This document shows, one piece after another, positions 1 through 7,304 of a stretch of 43,434 nt of DNA (the stretch's first letter is position 1; each line of letters begins with the position of its first letter). The DNA lies in NCBI GenBank assembly GCA_937928735.1, contig CALFVF010000035.1, positions 1-43,434 on the forward strand. Reading direction: 5' to 3'. Both the position numbers and the translations under genes were made by a program. This DNA comes from an uncultured Verrucomicrobiales bacterium (GTDB lineage: Bacteria > Verrucomicrobiota > Verrucomicrobiia > Verrucomicrobiales > Akkermansiaceae). The notes under the pieces are model-generated. The model was not told the origin of the DNA and did no database searches. It saw nothing but the letters and a program-made list of their open reading frames with translations.

Positions 1-185
1 ATTCAGTCTGATTAGGATGATTTCTGATCATGTAGGTGCAAGGCTATTGAGAGGGTTTCTACCAAACCCGTGCACCTTATGCATCCATAATCTCACAAAA
101 GGCTAGATTTCAGGCAGGATGAGCTGTTTTTCAGGAAGCCCGAAGTAGACCTTTTCTGTCTACTGGTGACTTGCGAAGTTACCCT
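1..185. other. Left chromosomal flank with nested inverted repeats
   Basis: No convincing coding frame is visible here. The stretch would have lain downstream of the initiator tRNA gene before the island inserted. It contains an outer inverted repeat AGGTGCA (34-40) / TGCACCT (71-77) enclosing GGGTTT (53-58) / AAACCC (64-69), and a separate AGTAGAC (144-150) / GTCTACT (158-164) hairpin. These could be terminators or part of a small RNA. I do not recognise a known RNA family. Confidence 0.4.
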
Positions 186-284
186 CTTAAACGGAGAAAG
201 CCGTTAACTCATTGCAAGTTAACGGCTTTCATTGGTTACGGGAGTAGGATTTGAACCTACGACCTTCAGGTTATGAGCCTGACG
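186..284. repeat. attL: left direct repeat of the integrated island
   Basis: This 99-bp stretch matches 7862-7960 at 97 of 99 positions; the differences are at 195/7871 and 215/7891. It contains a copy of the 13-bp stem hairpin that follows the tRNA gene and the last 52 nt of the initiator tRNA. Similarity stops at 284/7960, inside the tRNA just before the anticodon stem. It is therefore read as the left attachment site left by site-specific integration into the tRNA gene. The distance between the copies implies an inserted length of 7676 bp. Confidence 0.9.
233..284 (-). pseudogene. Orphan 3' half of initiator tRNA-Met
   Basis: This matches the 3' 52 nt of the intact tRNA at 7909-7985, running from the CCA end through the T arm and the CAT anticodon. 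The 5' acceptor strand and D arm are missing, so it cannot fold as a tRNA. It is the original chromosomal 3' end, displaced when the island brought its own copy. Confidence 0.9.
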
Positions 285-315
285 TTTATGCTTATAAAAC
301 CTTTGTTTTTAGTTT

Positions 316-336
316 TTCGTGCAACACTTCGTGCAA
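316..336 (+). repeat. Paired TTCGTGCAA repeat, left copy
   Basis: Two TTCGTGCAA 9-mers lie at 316-324 and 328-336, spaced 12 bp apart in direct orientation, just inside attL and upstream of the integrase. The same pair occurs inside the right end (7783-7803) and, inverted, at 5487-5507. Placement near both ends suggests arm-type integrase or Xis binding sites. That role is inferred. Confidence 0.55.
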
Positions 337-359
337 TATGTGCTTGATAGTGAGACAGA

Positions 360-1667
360 ATGCATTTGAATGTACCCATGAGCAGGGCAAAGAAACGGAC
401 CCGAACAACCGCAAAAGAATCAGCCGGGGTAAACCTAACAATCAGAGAGCATCACGAAATCAAAGCTGGGAAAGGCTACTCTTCTTTTCTTGTTCAAGGG
501 TGGAAAGAGGGCGGAAAGTGGAAGCGCAAAAAGTTCAAGAATCGAAAGGATGCAGAGCGATTCGTCGCCCTTAAAACCGTTGAACTCGAAAATCAGGGGC
601 GGTCTCAAAGGATGGTTCTTTCACCGCTCACTGATGAACAGATTCAACAAGCGGTTGACGCTTTCGATGCCTTGGGTTCTACCTATTCGCTGAAAGAGGC
701 GGTTCAATTTTTTCTCGAAAACCACCGTCCCCCGGAATTCAAAATCTCTTTGAGCGATGGCCTAAAAGTCTATCTGGACGACCGCGAGCGGGACGGAGTG
801 AGGCACCGGACAATCAAACAAGCCGAAAGCGTGCTGAAAATGTTCCTCTCTGCGGTGAATGATTGTGACGTTCATGAAGTGACCCCGCAAAAGGTGGAAG
901 GCTTCCTACGGGGTCTGAGAGCGAAAGACGGCATATCGCCCGCCAAGCGTAAAACATGGAACAACTACAGAAACGACCTAAGCCATTTCTTCGGATGGTG
1001 TGCAGTTGCAGACCTTGGAACGCAAAGGCCGTGGACCTTCAATAACCCAGTTGAATCAATTCGCGTTTTCTCCGCAAAGCAAGTGGCCGAACAACGGGCC
1101 GAAATCGCTACCACGCCCCCGGGGGAAGTTCTAAGGATTTTCACTGTCTTAATGAGGTGGCGGGGTGGGGTAATGGTGAAACCGTTCGCACTTACTTATT
1201 TTGCAGGTATTAGACCAGATGGCGAACTGAAGCGGCTGGCCCTCGGGGGAGATGAACTCATCAACCTAAAAACGGGCTTCATCACAATTCCTGCAAATGT
1301 CTCAAAAACAAAGGAGGCGAGGCAAATAAAGATCACTGACAACCTAGCGGAGTGGCTCAAAGCATATTCAAGTTTTCCGATTATCCCGAAGAACTGGGAC
1401 CGCTTATCAAAGCAAGTTCGCGGCCATTTCAAACTTTCTCATGATGAGGCACGGCATAGCTTCATTTCCTACCATGTCGCATTGAATAGATCAGTTGGAG
1501 ATGTAGCGTTACAAGCTGGCAACTCAGAAAGCATCGTGAAAAAGCATTATTTGAACCTCCATCCCGCCGAAGACGGGGCCGCGTTCTTTGGAACCGCCCC
1601 CGGGGGACGTCATGCAGTTTTTAAGGAATCAATTAACGAAGAATCTGGACACCTGAAAGCAATATGA
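360..1667 (+). CDS. Tyrosine recombinase (island integrase)
   Basis: This is a 435-aa phage-type tyrosine recombinase that would integrate and excise the island at the tRNA-Met site. A SAM-like core-binding region spans about residues 125-235 and the catalytic domain about 255-410. Visible catalytic landmarks are Arg285 in GIRPDGEL, Arg365-His366 in ARHSF, and the nucleophile Tyr397 in KKHYLNL. The usual HxxR histidine three residues before Arg365 is Asp, with a His one position further upstream. The GH before the tyrosine is GN (residues near QAGNS). These deviations resemble my recollection of a divergent integrase subgroup in Verrucomicrobia. The gene lies 75 bp inside attL. Its stop overlaps the next start (ATGA), so translation is probably coupled. 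A second ATG at 378 is an alternative start; neither has a strong ribosome binding site. Confidence 0.9.
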   Translation: MHLNVPMSRAKKRTRTTAKESAGVNLTIREHHEIKAGKGYSSFLVQGWKEGGKWKRKKFKNRKDAERFVALKTVELENQGRSQRMVLSPLTDEQIQQAVDAFDALGSTYSLKEAVQFFLENHRPPEFKISLSDGLKVYLDDRERDGVRHRTIKQAESVLKMFLSAVNDCDVHEVTPQKVEGFLRGLRAKDGISPAKRKTWNNYRNDLSHFFGWCAVADLGTQRPWTFNNPVESIRVFSAKQVAEQRAEIATTPPGEVLRIFTVLMRWRGGVMVKPFALTYFAGIRPDGELKRLALGGDELINLKTGFITIPANVSKTKEARQIKITDNLAEWLKAYSSFPIIPKNWDRLSKQVRGHFKLSHDEARHSFISYHVALNRSVGDVALQAGNSESIVKKHYLNLHPAEDGAAFFGTAPGGRHAVFKESINEESGHLKAI

Positions 1668-2353
1668 ATGAAAAAATCATTTCTCAAATGAAAGCCGAAG
1701 TCGAAGCCAAACGGATACGGGCACTCCCGGACGGGGAAGACTGGCGGGGGTGGATCATCTGGAACGAGATTCATGGTCTCAATGATTATGAGAAGAATAT
1801 GAGGCGATTATTCGATAAGGGAATCCAACACCTTAGATGGAAAAGATGGAACTTGCTAGCCGAAGTTTTTGGGAAAGAATCCCAAAAATTGTCTGATGGA
1901 ATGAAAACTTTGTTTTCTGAGATATTATCGAAATTAATTGAATACTTCGCGCACAAGGAACAACTCAGAAATGCTAGACCAAGCACAAATCCCTATATTG
2001 AACAGCTAGAGCGCGAAGTTTCAAATCTCGTTGCAAACATGTATGTAAATGGGTTGAGACTTGAATCCAAGAACGAAAGAAGTGCATTTTTTGCGTCTAT
2101 GGATAAAATCAATAAGATTTTATCAACCGGAGATTTCGGGAAGTTTTATAATAAAACATTTCGTGTGGCGGATGTCATCGAATCGTTTTTTAGAGAAGGC
2201 AAATTGCCCACTAGGAAAGAGGTGAATGAGAGGTTAGATGATTGGCAGGTTCCTAGAGGTGGGAAAAAGCATTATTTGGATAAACCTTTGGAACGTCTTG
2301 AAGTTGCTCTGCGAGACCCCAATCAGGCCGACGAGAGAAGCCCCGGCAGCTGA
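1664..2353 (+). CDS. Hypothetical island protein, coupled to integrase
   Basis: This 229-aa soluble protein does not match a family I recognise. It starts inside the integrase stop codon (4-nt overlap), which indicates co-translation. Composition is charged and probably mostly helical: residues 1-95 are rich in Lys, Glu and Trp, and a later segment (about 170-190) reads like a small winged-helix or helix-turn-helix motif ending in RKEVNERLDDW. There is no signal peptide or membrane segment. Position between integrase and excisionase suggests a role in mobility or its control, but this is only context. Confidence 0.6.
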   Translation: MNEKIISQMKAEVEAKRIRALPDGEDWRGWIIWNEIHGLNDYEKNMRRLFDKGIQHLRWKRWNLLAEVFGKESQKLSDGMKTLFSEILSKLIEYFAHKEQLRNARPSTNPYIEQLEREVSNLVANMYVNGLRLESKNERSAFFASMDKINKILSTGDFGKFYNKTFRVADVIESFFREGKLPTRKEVNERLDDWQVPRGGKKHYLDKPLERLEVALRDPNQADERSPGS

Positions 2354-2372
2354 AAAATAAATTCAGCCGCTC

Positions 2373-2630
2373 ATGTCGAACTTTATGCGCGGGGGTGCAT
2401 TATCAGTAGTGATGAATGCATCAAATACAGAAAAACAGTTAGTCGGGATGCGAACTTGCCTTGAGCTAGTCTTCCCGGATGAGTCCACACGTCCTTGCTT
2501 TCGTGTCTTTAATGATTGGAAGGCCAAGGGCTATTTGCCGTTCCACAAAGTAGGACGCCGGGTTTTTATGGACCCGGTGCAAGTTCGCGCTGCGCTGGAT
2601 AAGCAATTCGAGATCAAACCTATCAACTAA
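2373..2630 (+). CDS. Excisionase-like / AlpA-type DNA-binding protein
   Basis: This is an 85-aa small basic protein. The C-terminal 60 residues look like the MerR/AlpA-type winged helix used by phage excisionases: a first helix ending in RVFNDWKAKGYLP, then the strand KVGRRVFMD, then a helix PVQVRAALDKQ. Such proteins bind attachment-site DNA and bias the integrase towards excision, and often act as regulators. It is 20 bp after the previous gene, in the same direction as the integrase. Starts at 2373 or at 2412 are both possible; the domain begins after the later one. The family call rests on pattern only. Confidence 0.6.
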   Translation: MSNFMRGGALSVVMNASNTEKQLVGMRTCLELVFPDESTRPCFRVFNDWKAKGYLPFHKVGRRVFMDPVQVRAALDKQFEIKPIN

Positions 2631-2734
2631 CAAAAATTCCCGCCCTAGTACTACCCGTGGCGAGGTTTTGAGTCTAAATCAAATATTAAGAAGATTCTAT
2701 TCCGGTTCACGGATCTAGGCAGGGGCTTAGATCA

Positions 2735-3244
2735 ATGAAAAAAACTATTCACATAACGACTATCATCAGAGAAGTTGCCGGGTGCACGATGAAGGAAGTC
2801 TTTACGGCGACGGAAATAGACCCAGTTACAGAATGGGGTAGCATGCCCGGTCTGAAAGGGGTTTCGTTTCGCTTTGGAGACCCCTCTGCTCTATTAAAAC
2901 GGCTGTCGAAGTATCCGACACGCCAACTCATTGCCGATTCATCATATTTTGGCGAGGCCGATACGCCTGAAATCGGGCCTCCATGCCTGATGCGTGCTGA
3001 GATAATTGAAGGCGCAAAAAAGCACAAAAAATCCCGCTATCTAATTCTCGAAACTAATGAAGAAGGGTGGAGCTACGGCCTTTCCGTATCTATCAAAAAT
3101 TTCGCAACTCGTTCTTGCTTTACTGATGAATGCTTTACCGAAGTTCGCTGGAGTTCCAAAGAAAATCGCGAATTCGCACTAGGATTTCTTCAATCATTTA
3201 GTCAGTCTTTGCTTGAGACTGAGCTAGAAGGGGGGGTGAAATGA
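2735..3244 (+). CDS. Hypothetical island protein upstream of replicase
   Basis: This is a 169-aa protein of unknown function. It has no signal peptide or transmembrane stretch and mixes beta-prone and helical segments, with a Phe/Leu-rich C-terminal helix. The stop overlaps the ATG of the next gene by 4 nt (ATGA), so it is probably made together with the replication protein and may be an accessory replication factor. Small genes of unknown function upstream of the replicase are common in phage satellites and plasmids. No function should be assigned. Confidence 0.6.
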   Translation: MKKTIHITTIIREVAGCTMKEVFTATEIDPVTEWGSMPGLKGVSFRFGDPSALLKRLSKYPTRQLIADSSYFGEADTPEIGPPCLMRAEIIEGAKKHKKSRYLILETNEEGWSYGLSVSIKNFATRSCFTDECFTEVRWSSKENREFALGFLQSFSQSLLETELEGGVK

Positions 3245-5232
3245 GCTACGCCAATCTAGCCGATGAAATCACCTTTGCCGATTGTGCCCCGGGTGGCCTT
3301 CCTGACTGGACGTTGACATTGCCCTTTCGAGACCGACTTTCTTTATTGCCAAGCGAGTCTCTTGTTGAGCTTTCAACCATGCCTGAACATTGGCACGGTC
3401 CTTCCATGCCCCTTGCCAATAGTATGGCAAATGCAGGGTTCTCTGATGAAGAAATCAGAGACTTGCTTGAAACTTCTGCTGCTTCCTATGACGGGGTAGT
3501 TGAATTGAGGGATATTAATAGAGTCTTGGCAAAATGTCGGGATGAAAAGCCGGCTAATGGTCGGAAGGCTCCAAAATGGAAAGCCTTTGACCGTGAGAAA
3601 GTGAACGGCATTCTTGAAAAAGTAGAGGTGAAAAATCTTGACGATTTGTTAGAAAGATTTGGGGAGCCTGAAAAATCGGGCGCTTGGGAAATTCTCGAAA
3701 GCCTCTTTCCGGGTAATCCTCTTCTCTGCCTTTCGACTCGCAAAAAGGAACGCTACAAAACCCAAAAATTGAGCGAATGGAATGCGGGTGAGGTTCAGAT
3801 GAATTTCATCGTTCCTTCTGTCATGTCAAAGCGCGAAGGGCTAACCAAAGACGGCAGGACTTCCGGGCGTTCTTTGGACAATACTGGCCCCCGTGGGCAT
3901 CTTGTGATTGATTTTGACCGAAATGACCAAGACCACGATGAGCAAGCGGCAGTCATCGCTCATCTTGCGACACTGGCCCCGCTTGTGATGGTGTTAGATA
4001 CGGGCAATAAATCGCTGCATGCGTGGTTTAGGTGTGACGGTGAAAGCGAAGCCGTTCATGAAGCGTTCATGACTGAAGCGGTGAGTCTGGGAGCAGACAA
4101 GGCAACATGGCGCACAGAACAACTTGTGAGGGTTCCCGGTGGAACCCATGACAAAACGGGGAACCCCCACAAGGTTTTGATTTTCCGCTCGGAAGCCGCA
4201 AAGGGTGAAAGTTGGAAGAATGAAAAACCTTTACGTTATTCACTGACTCATCATTCAAAAATCACCTTTGACCCGGTTGCTTTTGATTTTGTGGAAGGCG
4301 TTCTAACAGTTGGCGGATTATCGGTGGTCTATGCCGCCCCCGGCGCGGGGAAGTCCTTTTTCGTTCTGGATCTTGCCGCTTGTGTGGCCAGTGAAAGGCC
4401 GTGGCGGGAACGTGAGGTTGACGGCGGACCAGTCGTCTATTTCTGCCTTGAAGGGGTGAAAGGCTTCATGAACCGCATTCTTCTTTTGAGGGGAAGCGGC
4501 AAGCTTCCAAATCATGCCCCATTCCATTTGGTTTCCACGGGACTCGATTTTTTTAGAGAGGAAGACATTGCCGGGTTCATCGAAGCCATTGCCTCCACGC
4601 TTGGCGAAGTGAAGCCCCGGCTGATTGTGATAGACACCCTTGCCCGCAGTATGCCGGGCGGGAATGAAAATGCTGGTGAAGATATGGGAAAGGCCATTGA
4701 CGGCGCAGGAGCGTTGCAAACGGCCTTTGGTTCCCATGTCTGCCTTGTTCATCACTCTGGAAAGGACACGACAAGGGGAACCAGGGGCCACAGCTCACTG
4801 AAAGGCGCGGTTGATACTGAAATCGAACTCACTAAGGATGACGCGGCAAAGATCATCACGGCAGAAGTCACCAAGCAAAAGGACTTGGAACAAGGCCAGC
4901 GTTTCCCTTTTCGCTTAGTCCCTTCAATCGTGGGAATGAATGAGCGCGGGAAGGAAGTGACTTCATGCCACGTTGAACACCTCAACCAATCGGAAGCCTC
5001 GGTTAAATCGCAACGGGGAAGGAAATCAAAATACTCTTCTGCAAGGCTTTTGGAATTGCTTCCAGTGGAATCCGTGGGGGCTTGGCAAGAGGCTGCTGAG
5101 AGTGAAGCTGGAATGTCAAAAGCGACTTTTAACAGGCTCAAGAAAACCCTTATTGAAGGAGTCGATTTTATCAAAAATGGAGCCGGGATTGAGATCGCCC
5201 CCGTGGGGGATTCCGACTTGTTGGTCTCATAA
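3241..5232 (+). CDS. Primase-helicase replication protein (PrimPol plus RepA-like ATPase)
   Basis: This 663-aa multidomain protein is likely the island's replication initiator. Residues about 1-120 contain a helical segment like those linked to primases. About 180-310 resembles an archaeo-eukaryotic primase: Asp224 and Asp226 in VIDFD, the SxH motif Ser258/His260 in KSLHAWF, then RVPGGTHDKTG. About 355-580 is a RecA/RepA-type hexameric helicase: Walker A APGAGKS with Lys371, Walker B-like LIVIDTLARS, and VHHSGKDTTRGTRG. The C-terminal 75 residues after RGRKSK form a probable winged helix, suited to binding the iterons that begin at its own stop codon. This combination is seen in plasmid, satellite and prophage replication modules. 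The exact primase assignment is inferred from motifs. Confidence 0.75.
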   Translation: MSYANLADEITFADCAPGGLPDWTLTLPFRDRLSLLPSESLVELSTMPEHWHGPSMPLANSMANAGFSDEEIRDLLETSAASYDGVVELRDINRVLAKCRDEKPANGRKAPKWKAFDREKVNGILEKVEVKNLDDLLERFGEPEKSGAWEILESLFPGNPLLCLSTRKKERYKTQKLSEWNAGEVQMNFIVPSVMSKREGLTKDGRTSGRSLDNTGPRGHLVIDFDRNDQDHDEQAAVIAHLATLAPLVMVLDTGNKSLHAWFRCDGESEAVHEAFMTEAVSLGADKATWRTEQLVRVPGGTHDKTGNPHKVLIFRSEAAKGESWKNEKPLRYSLTHHSKITFDPVAFDFVEGVLTVGGLSVVYAAPGAGKSFFVLDLAACVASERPWREREVDGGPVVYFCLEGVKGFMNRILLLRGSGKLPNHAPFHLVSTGLDFFREEDIAGFIEAIASTLGEVKPRLIVIDTLARSMPGGNENAGEDMGKAIDGAGALQTAFGSHVCLVHHSGKDTTRGTRGHSSLKGAVDTEIELTKDDAAKIITAEVTKQKDLEQGQRFPFRLVPSIVGMNERGKEVTSCHVEHLNQSEASVKSQRGRKSKYSSARLLELLPVESVGAWQEAAESEAGMSKATFNRLKKTLIEGVDFIKNGAGIEIAPVGDSDLLVS

Positions 5233-5424
5233 TTCAAAACGTTCGATTTGGCCTTTGTCTCAAAATTGTCTTATAATTCAAGCCCGCTGAAAACCTTATA
5301 AAATAAATAAAGTCTCATAATTCTCAAAAGTCTAATGATTCAAATTGATCCCAAATCACTGAAAAGTCTCATAAGTCTCACAACCCTTTAGGGGTGAGAT
5401 TTATGAGACAAAGATTTTCGAGAC
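5224..5424. other. Candidate iteron replication origin
   Basis: Copies or variants of GTCTCATAATTCA cluster here: 5224-5236, 5257-5268 (variant), 5268-5280 (one mismatch), 5312-5322, 5330-5342 (variant), 5366-5374 and 5375-5383, with inverted copies at 5401-5409 and 5420-5424. An A+T-rich stretch (5290-5311) lies among them, as expected for a DNA-unwinding element. The last direct and inverted copies form a long imperfect palindrome (5366-5381 with 5394-5409, one mismatch). The array starts in the stop codon of the replication protein. This is the classic layout of an initiator gene next to its iterons. No experimental evidence can be seen. Confidence 0.7.
5366..5409. repeat. Long dyad within the candidate origin
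   Basis: Sixteen bases at 5366-5381 pair with 5394-5409 with one mismatch, and an inner CCC/GGG extends the stem around a TTTA loop. It could be a cruciform at the origin, a pair of convergent initiator sites, or a terminator between the convergent replication and terminase genes. No tight T-run follows it on either strand, so a pure terminator role is less likely. Confidence 0.6.
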
Positions 5425-5448
5425 TAAAACTCAGTAGAAAACACTATG

Positions 5449-5458
5449 CCCCCGGGGG
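5449..5458. repeat. CCCCCGGGGG palindrome (one of three in the island)
   Basis: Here the palindrome extends to 14 bp (TGCCCCCGGGGGCA, 5447-5460). The other exact copies are at 1116-1125 and 1597-1606, within the integrase gene. No function is known to me. Confidence 0.5.
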
Positions 5459-5486
5459 CAGTTTTGGTGGTCCAAAAATTCGTTTA

Positions 5487-5507
5487 TTGCACGAAGTGTT
5501 GCACGAA
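5487..5507 (-). repeat. Paired TTCGTGCAA repeat, internal inverted copy
   Basis: TTGCACGAA occurs at 5487-5495 and 5499-5507, the same 12-bp-spaced pair seen near both island ends but on the other strand. It lies between the origin iterons and the terminase-like gene, so the motif may serve more than integrase binding. Confidence 0.5.
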
Positions 5508-5541
5508 AAAAGATCAACCCTTTTAGGCGATTGATGAACGG

Positions 5542-5556
5542 CAGGCTATAAGCCTG
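5542..5556. terminator. Short hairpin after the terminase-like gene
   Basis: CAGGCT and AGCCTG form a perfect 6-bp stem with a 3-nt ATA loop, 6 bases past the stop of the minus-strand gene. No T-run follows, so it is only a possible terminator. Confidence 0.3.
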
Positions 5557-5562
5557 AAAAGC

Positions 5563-6003
5563 TCAATTCACTTCGATGGTGTTCGTCATGAGCTTTGCTT
5601 GTGTAGATTCCGCCACGGATTGCCATTCATCGACAGTTGCAGCTATTGGAACCAACATCACTCCGCCATGGTTTACATTTGTTTCGACTCTCTCGATATA
5701 AACGCCGTCCATCTTGTTGAGGGCGTGAATGGCTGCGATTTGCTCTGTCGGAGTCGAAACCTGATTTGTGACTATCTTGCTTAAATGTTCCTTGCGGGCC
5801 GTTACGTCGAGGATGGTGGCAGAATTGGCCTTGTTCTGCAAATCACCAAGGAACGCTTGCGCGTCTGGTCGCTTCATAAGCTTTCTTACTACTTGGGAGG
5901 CGCAATTTTTGGAGTAGTTGGCCAGTCGTCCTGCTTCCGTCATAGACTTCCCGGAAGCCACGCCACGAAGCGCGATTTTTTGTTGTTCGTTTAGTTTTCT
6001 CAT
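5563..6003 (-). CDS. Terminase small subunit-like protein (orphan)
   Basis: This 146-aa protein has the build of a phage small terminase. Residues 1-50 read as the Terminase_2-type helix-turn-helix (LNEQQKIALRGVASGKSMTE, then AGRLANYSKN and VVRKLMKRP). Residues 66-105 resemble the oligomerisation part (TARKEHLSKIV, PTEQIAAIHALNKMDGVYIE). In phages TerS recognises pac/cos DNA and hands it to the large terminase. No large terminase, portal or capsid gene is present in the island, so it would have to work with a helper phage, as TerS of SaPI-type satellites does. It is transcribed against the integration/replication genes. The alternative is an unrelated HTH regulator; similarity is recognised by pattern only. 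Confidence 0.55.
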   Translation of the reverse strand: MRKLNEQQKIALRGVASGKSMTEAGRLANYSKNCASQVVRKLMKRPDAQAFLGDLQNKANSATILDVTARKEHLSKIVTNQVSTPTEQIAAIHALNKMDGVYIERVETNVNHGGVMLVPIAATVDEWQSVAESTQAKLMTNTIEVN

Positions 6004-6625
6004 ACGTGCGCAGGTGATTTTGGCAGATTTGGCGATAAAAGGGGGGGGATTGGATCAGGCGGTTTGCTTCTTTCAAAGTCAGGCCACTTGTAATGGCCCC
6101 CAAAGTCTTTCTCTGTCTCGCATTTATACTTAATCATTACTAATTTGATTAAGTTAGTCAAGTTTAGTCTTATGGTAGTGAATTTTTAACTTTTCACTCA
6201 CCGCATGACCAAATTTACAACCAACCGGGGAAATGAGATTTAGACCAAAGACACTCAAGCGGCCATTGAAGGAATGGCAAAAACCCTAGTTTTGATTGAA
6301 GCGGAACGTGCGGGTGTTTGTGTTAGCCTCATCTCCAATATATCGGAAATTGACTGCTCTTTCTTCATTCACGAAGCCACTCACCGGGGGAAGAATGAGA
6401 GGTGGCAAGCAATATTCCCGGCGCTCTTCCATTTCACTACCATGCCGAAACGTGGGAGGAAGCGACAACCAAGCAACGCTATTTTCAAGCCCTCACCGGG
6501 GCCGTTCGATATAGTTTCAACCCTGATTCTGGCTCTGTCGATTTGAAGCATACCCCCGGGCGGACGCATGGAGTGATCTTGTGGAATTCGACAATCTCGG
6601 GGTCAGTGAGTACTAATCTTGCTAC
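6004..6625. other. Decayed coding remnants upstream of an IS fragment
   Basis: No intact gene is convincing. A short frame from ATG 6206 gives 27 codons (MTKFTTNRGNEIRPKTLKRP then a few more) before a stop. A shifted frame from about 6244 reads TKDTQAAIEGMAKTLVLIEA, and a third frame near 6440-6600 reads like protein (ETWEEATTKQRYFQALTGAV). This patchwork suggests a gene broken by frameshifts, perhaps when the adjacent IS inserted. The promoter of the terminase-like gene probably lies at 6010-6200, where an A+T-rich block with TTAATCATTACTAATTTGAT (6131-6150) is found. Confidence 0.3.
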
Positions 6626-6724
6626 TCTTTCGCAGAAGCAGATATTTTGCTAGAAGGGTGGCGAAAAGAATACAACGATGAGCGAATTCACAGCTCACTA
6701 GCCTATCAAACCCCCAATGAGTAA
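6626..6724 (+). pseudogene. IS3-family transposase, C-terminal remnant
   Basis: The frame ending at TAA 6722-6724 encodes FAEADILLEGWRKEYNDERI followed by HSSLAYQTPNE. This is the characteristic end of IS3-family OrfB transposases (WRxxYNxxRxHSSLxYxTPxE). The frame closes at a stop at 6614-6616, and the DDE catalytic core is absent. Only the last ~32 residues survive, so the element is dead. Confidence 0.85.
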
Positions 6725-6859
6725 GCGCGCAGCGCAAAGATTACGTTACGGGCTACGCCCTGCACTGCGTCATTGCGCGCAATCACCCCAAACCTAACTA
6801 GAAATAACACATTGACTAAATCTACAGCTTAGACCTGTCTAGTCTGCGGGGTCAGGTCA
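6626..6859 (+). mobile_element. Right-end fragment of an IS3-family insertion sequence
   Basis: This contains the transposase tail and about 135 bp of downstream IS sequence, ending in GGGGTCAGGTCA (6848-6859). That end is the complement of the TGACCTGACCCC-type terminal inverted repeat common in IS3-family elements. The matching left end was not found, so this is a one-ended remnant. The left limit is approximate. Confidence 0.7.
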
Positions 6860-6865
6860 ATGTCA

Positions 6866-7240
6866 TTAATCTTTTATAGATAACCAAGATTTATCAAATT
6901 CAATGTCTGTACCCTCGAGTAAAAGGCCTTTGTCAGAGAAAATAAACTTTTTATAACCGACATAGGCTCCAAATGAGTTTTTCGCGCTTACTTCCCCGTA
7001 GTAAACATCTCCATCGATCCATGAAGATCCATATTTAATATCCCTAAATTTTGCAGATTCTGGATCTTTGAAATGTTCTCTAACTTTGCTTGAAACTGTT
7101 AACTTGAAATTAGCCTGATGAAGTAGTTTTGAACTAGCTTCAGGCTTTAAGGCAAAGAAGATTCCACTCAAGCCTAGAAGAAGACCGACGATTAAAAGGA
7201 TATTGCCTGATAGTCCTTGTTTCTTAGTAGTTTTACTCAT
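6866..7240 (-). CDS. Small membrane-anchored hypothetical protein
   Basis: This 124-aa protein has one N-terminal transmembrane segment (about residues 12-31, no cleavage site apparent) and an outward-facing domain of about 90 residues. The domain carries VREHFKDPESAKFRDI and AKNSFGAYVGYKKFIF, a pattern shared by many short uncharacterised bacterial membrane proteins and lipoproteins (DPxSAxFR ... KNxFGxYxGxxxF). The stop lies 6 bases from the IS3 remnant. It is divergent from the XRE regulator at 7415, with a shared intergenic region. It may be cargo of the island, for example a surface or immunity function, but nothing shows this. Confidence 0.65.
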   Translation of the reverse strand: MSKTTKKQGLSGNILLIVGLLLGLSGIFFALKPEASSKLLHQANFKLTVSSKVREHFKDPESAKFRDIKYGSSWIDGDVYYGEVSAKNSFGAYVGYKKFIFSDKGLLLEGTDIEFDKSWLSIKD

Positions 7241-7304
7241 AATGTCTAGAATTCGATGTTATTTTAATTGAAGTTTTTTTGGTGGTCTCTGGTAATTGTT
7301 AGTT

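Noticed and set aside
34..77. GTTTCTACC recalls a purine riboswitch junction
   Set aside because: The other conserved junction bases and loop pairs are absent.
4318..4791. A 157-codon minus-strand frame inside the replicase gene
   Set aside because: It is the antisense shadow of the conserved helicase domain.
6274..6546. A 90-codon plus-strand frame
   Set aside because: Only its first part looks protein-like; it is better read as part of a frameshifted remnant.
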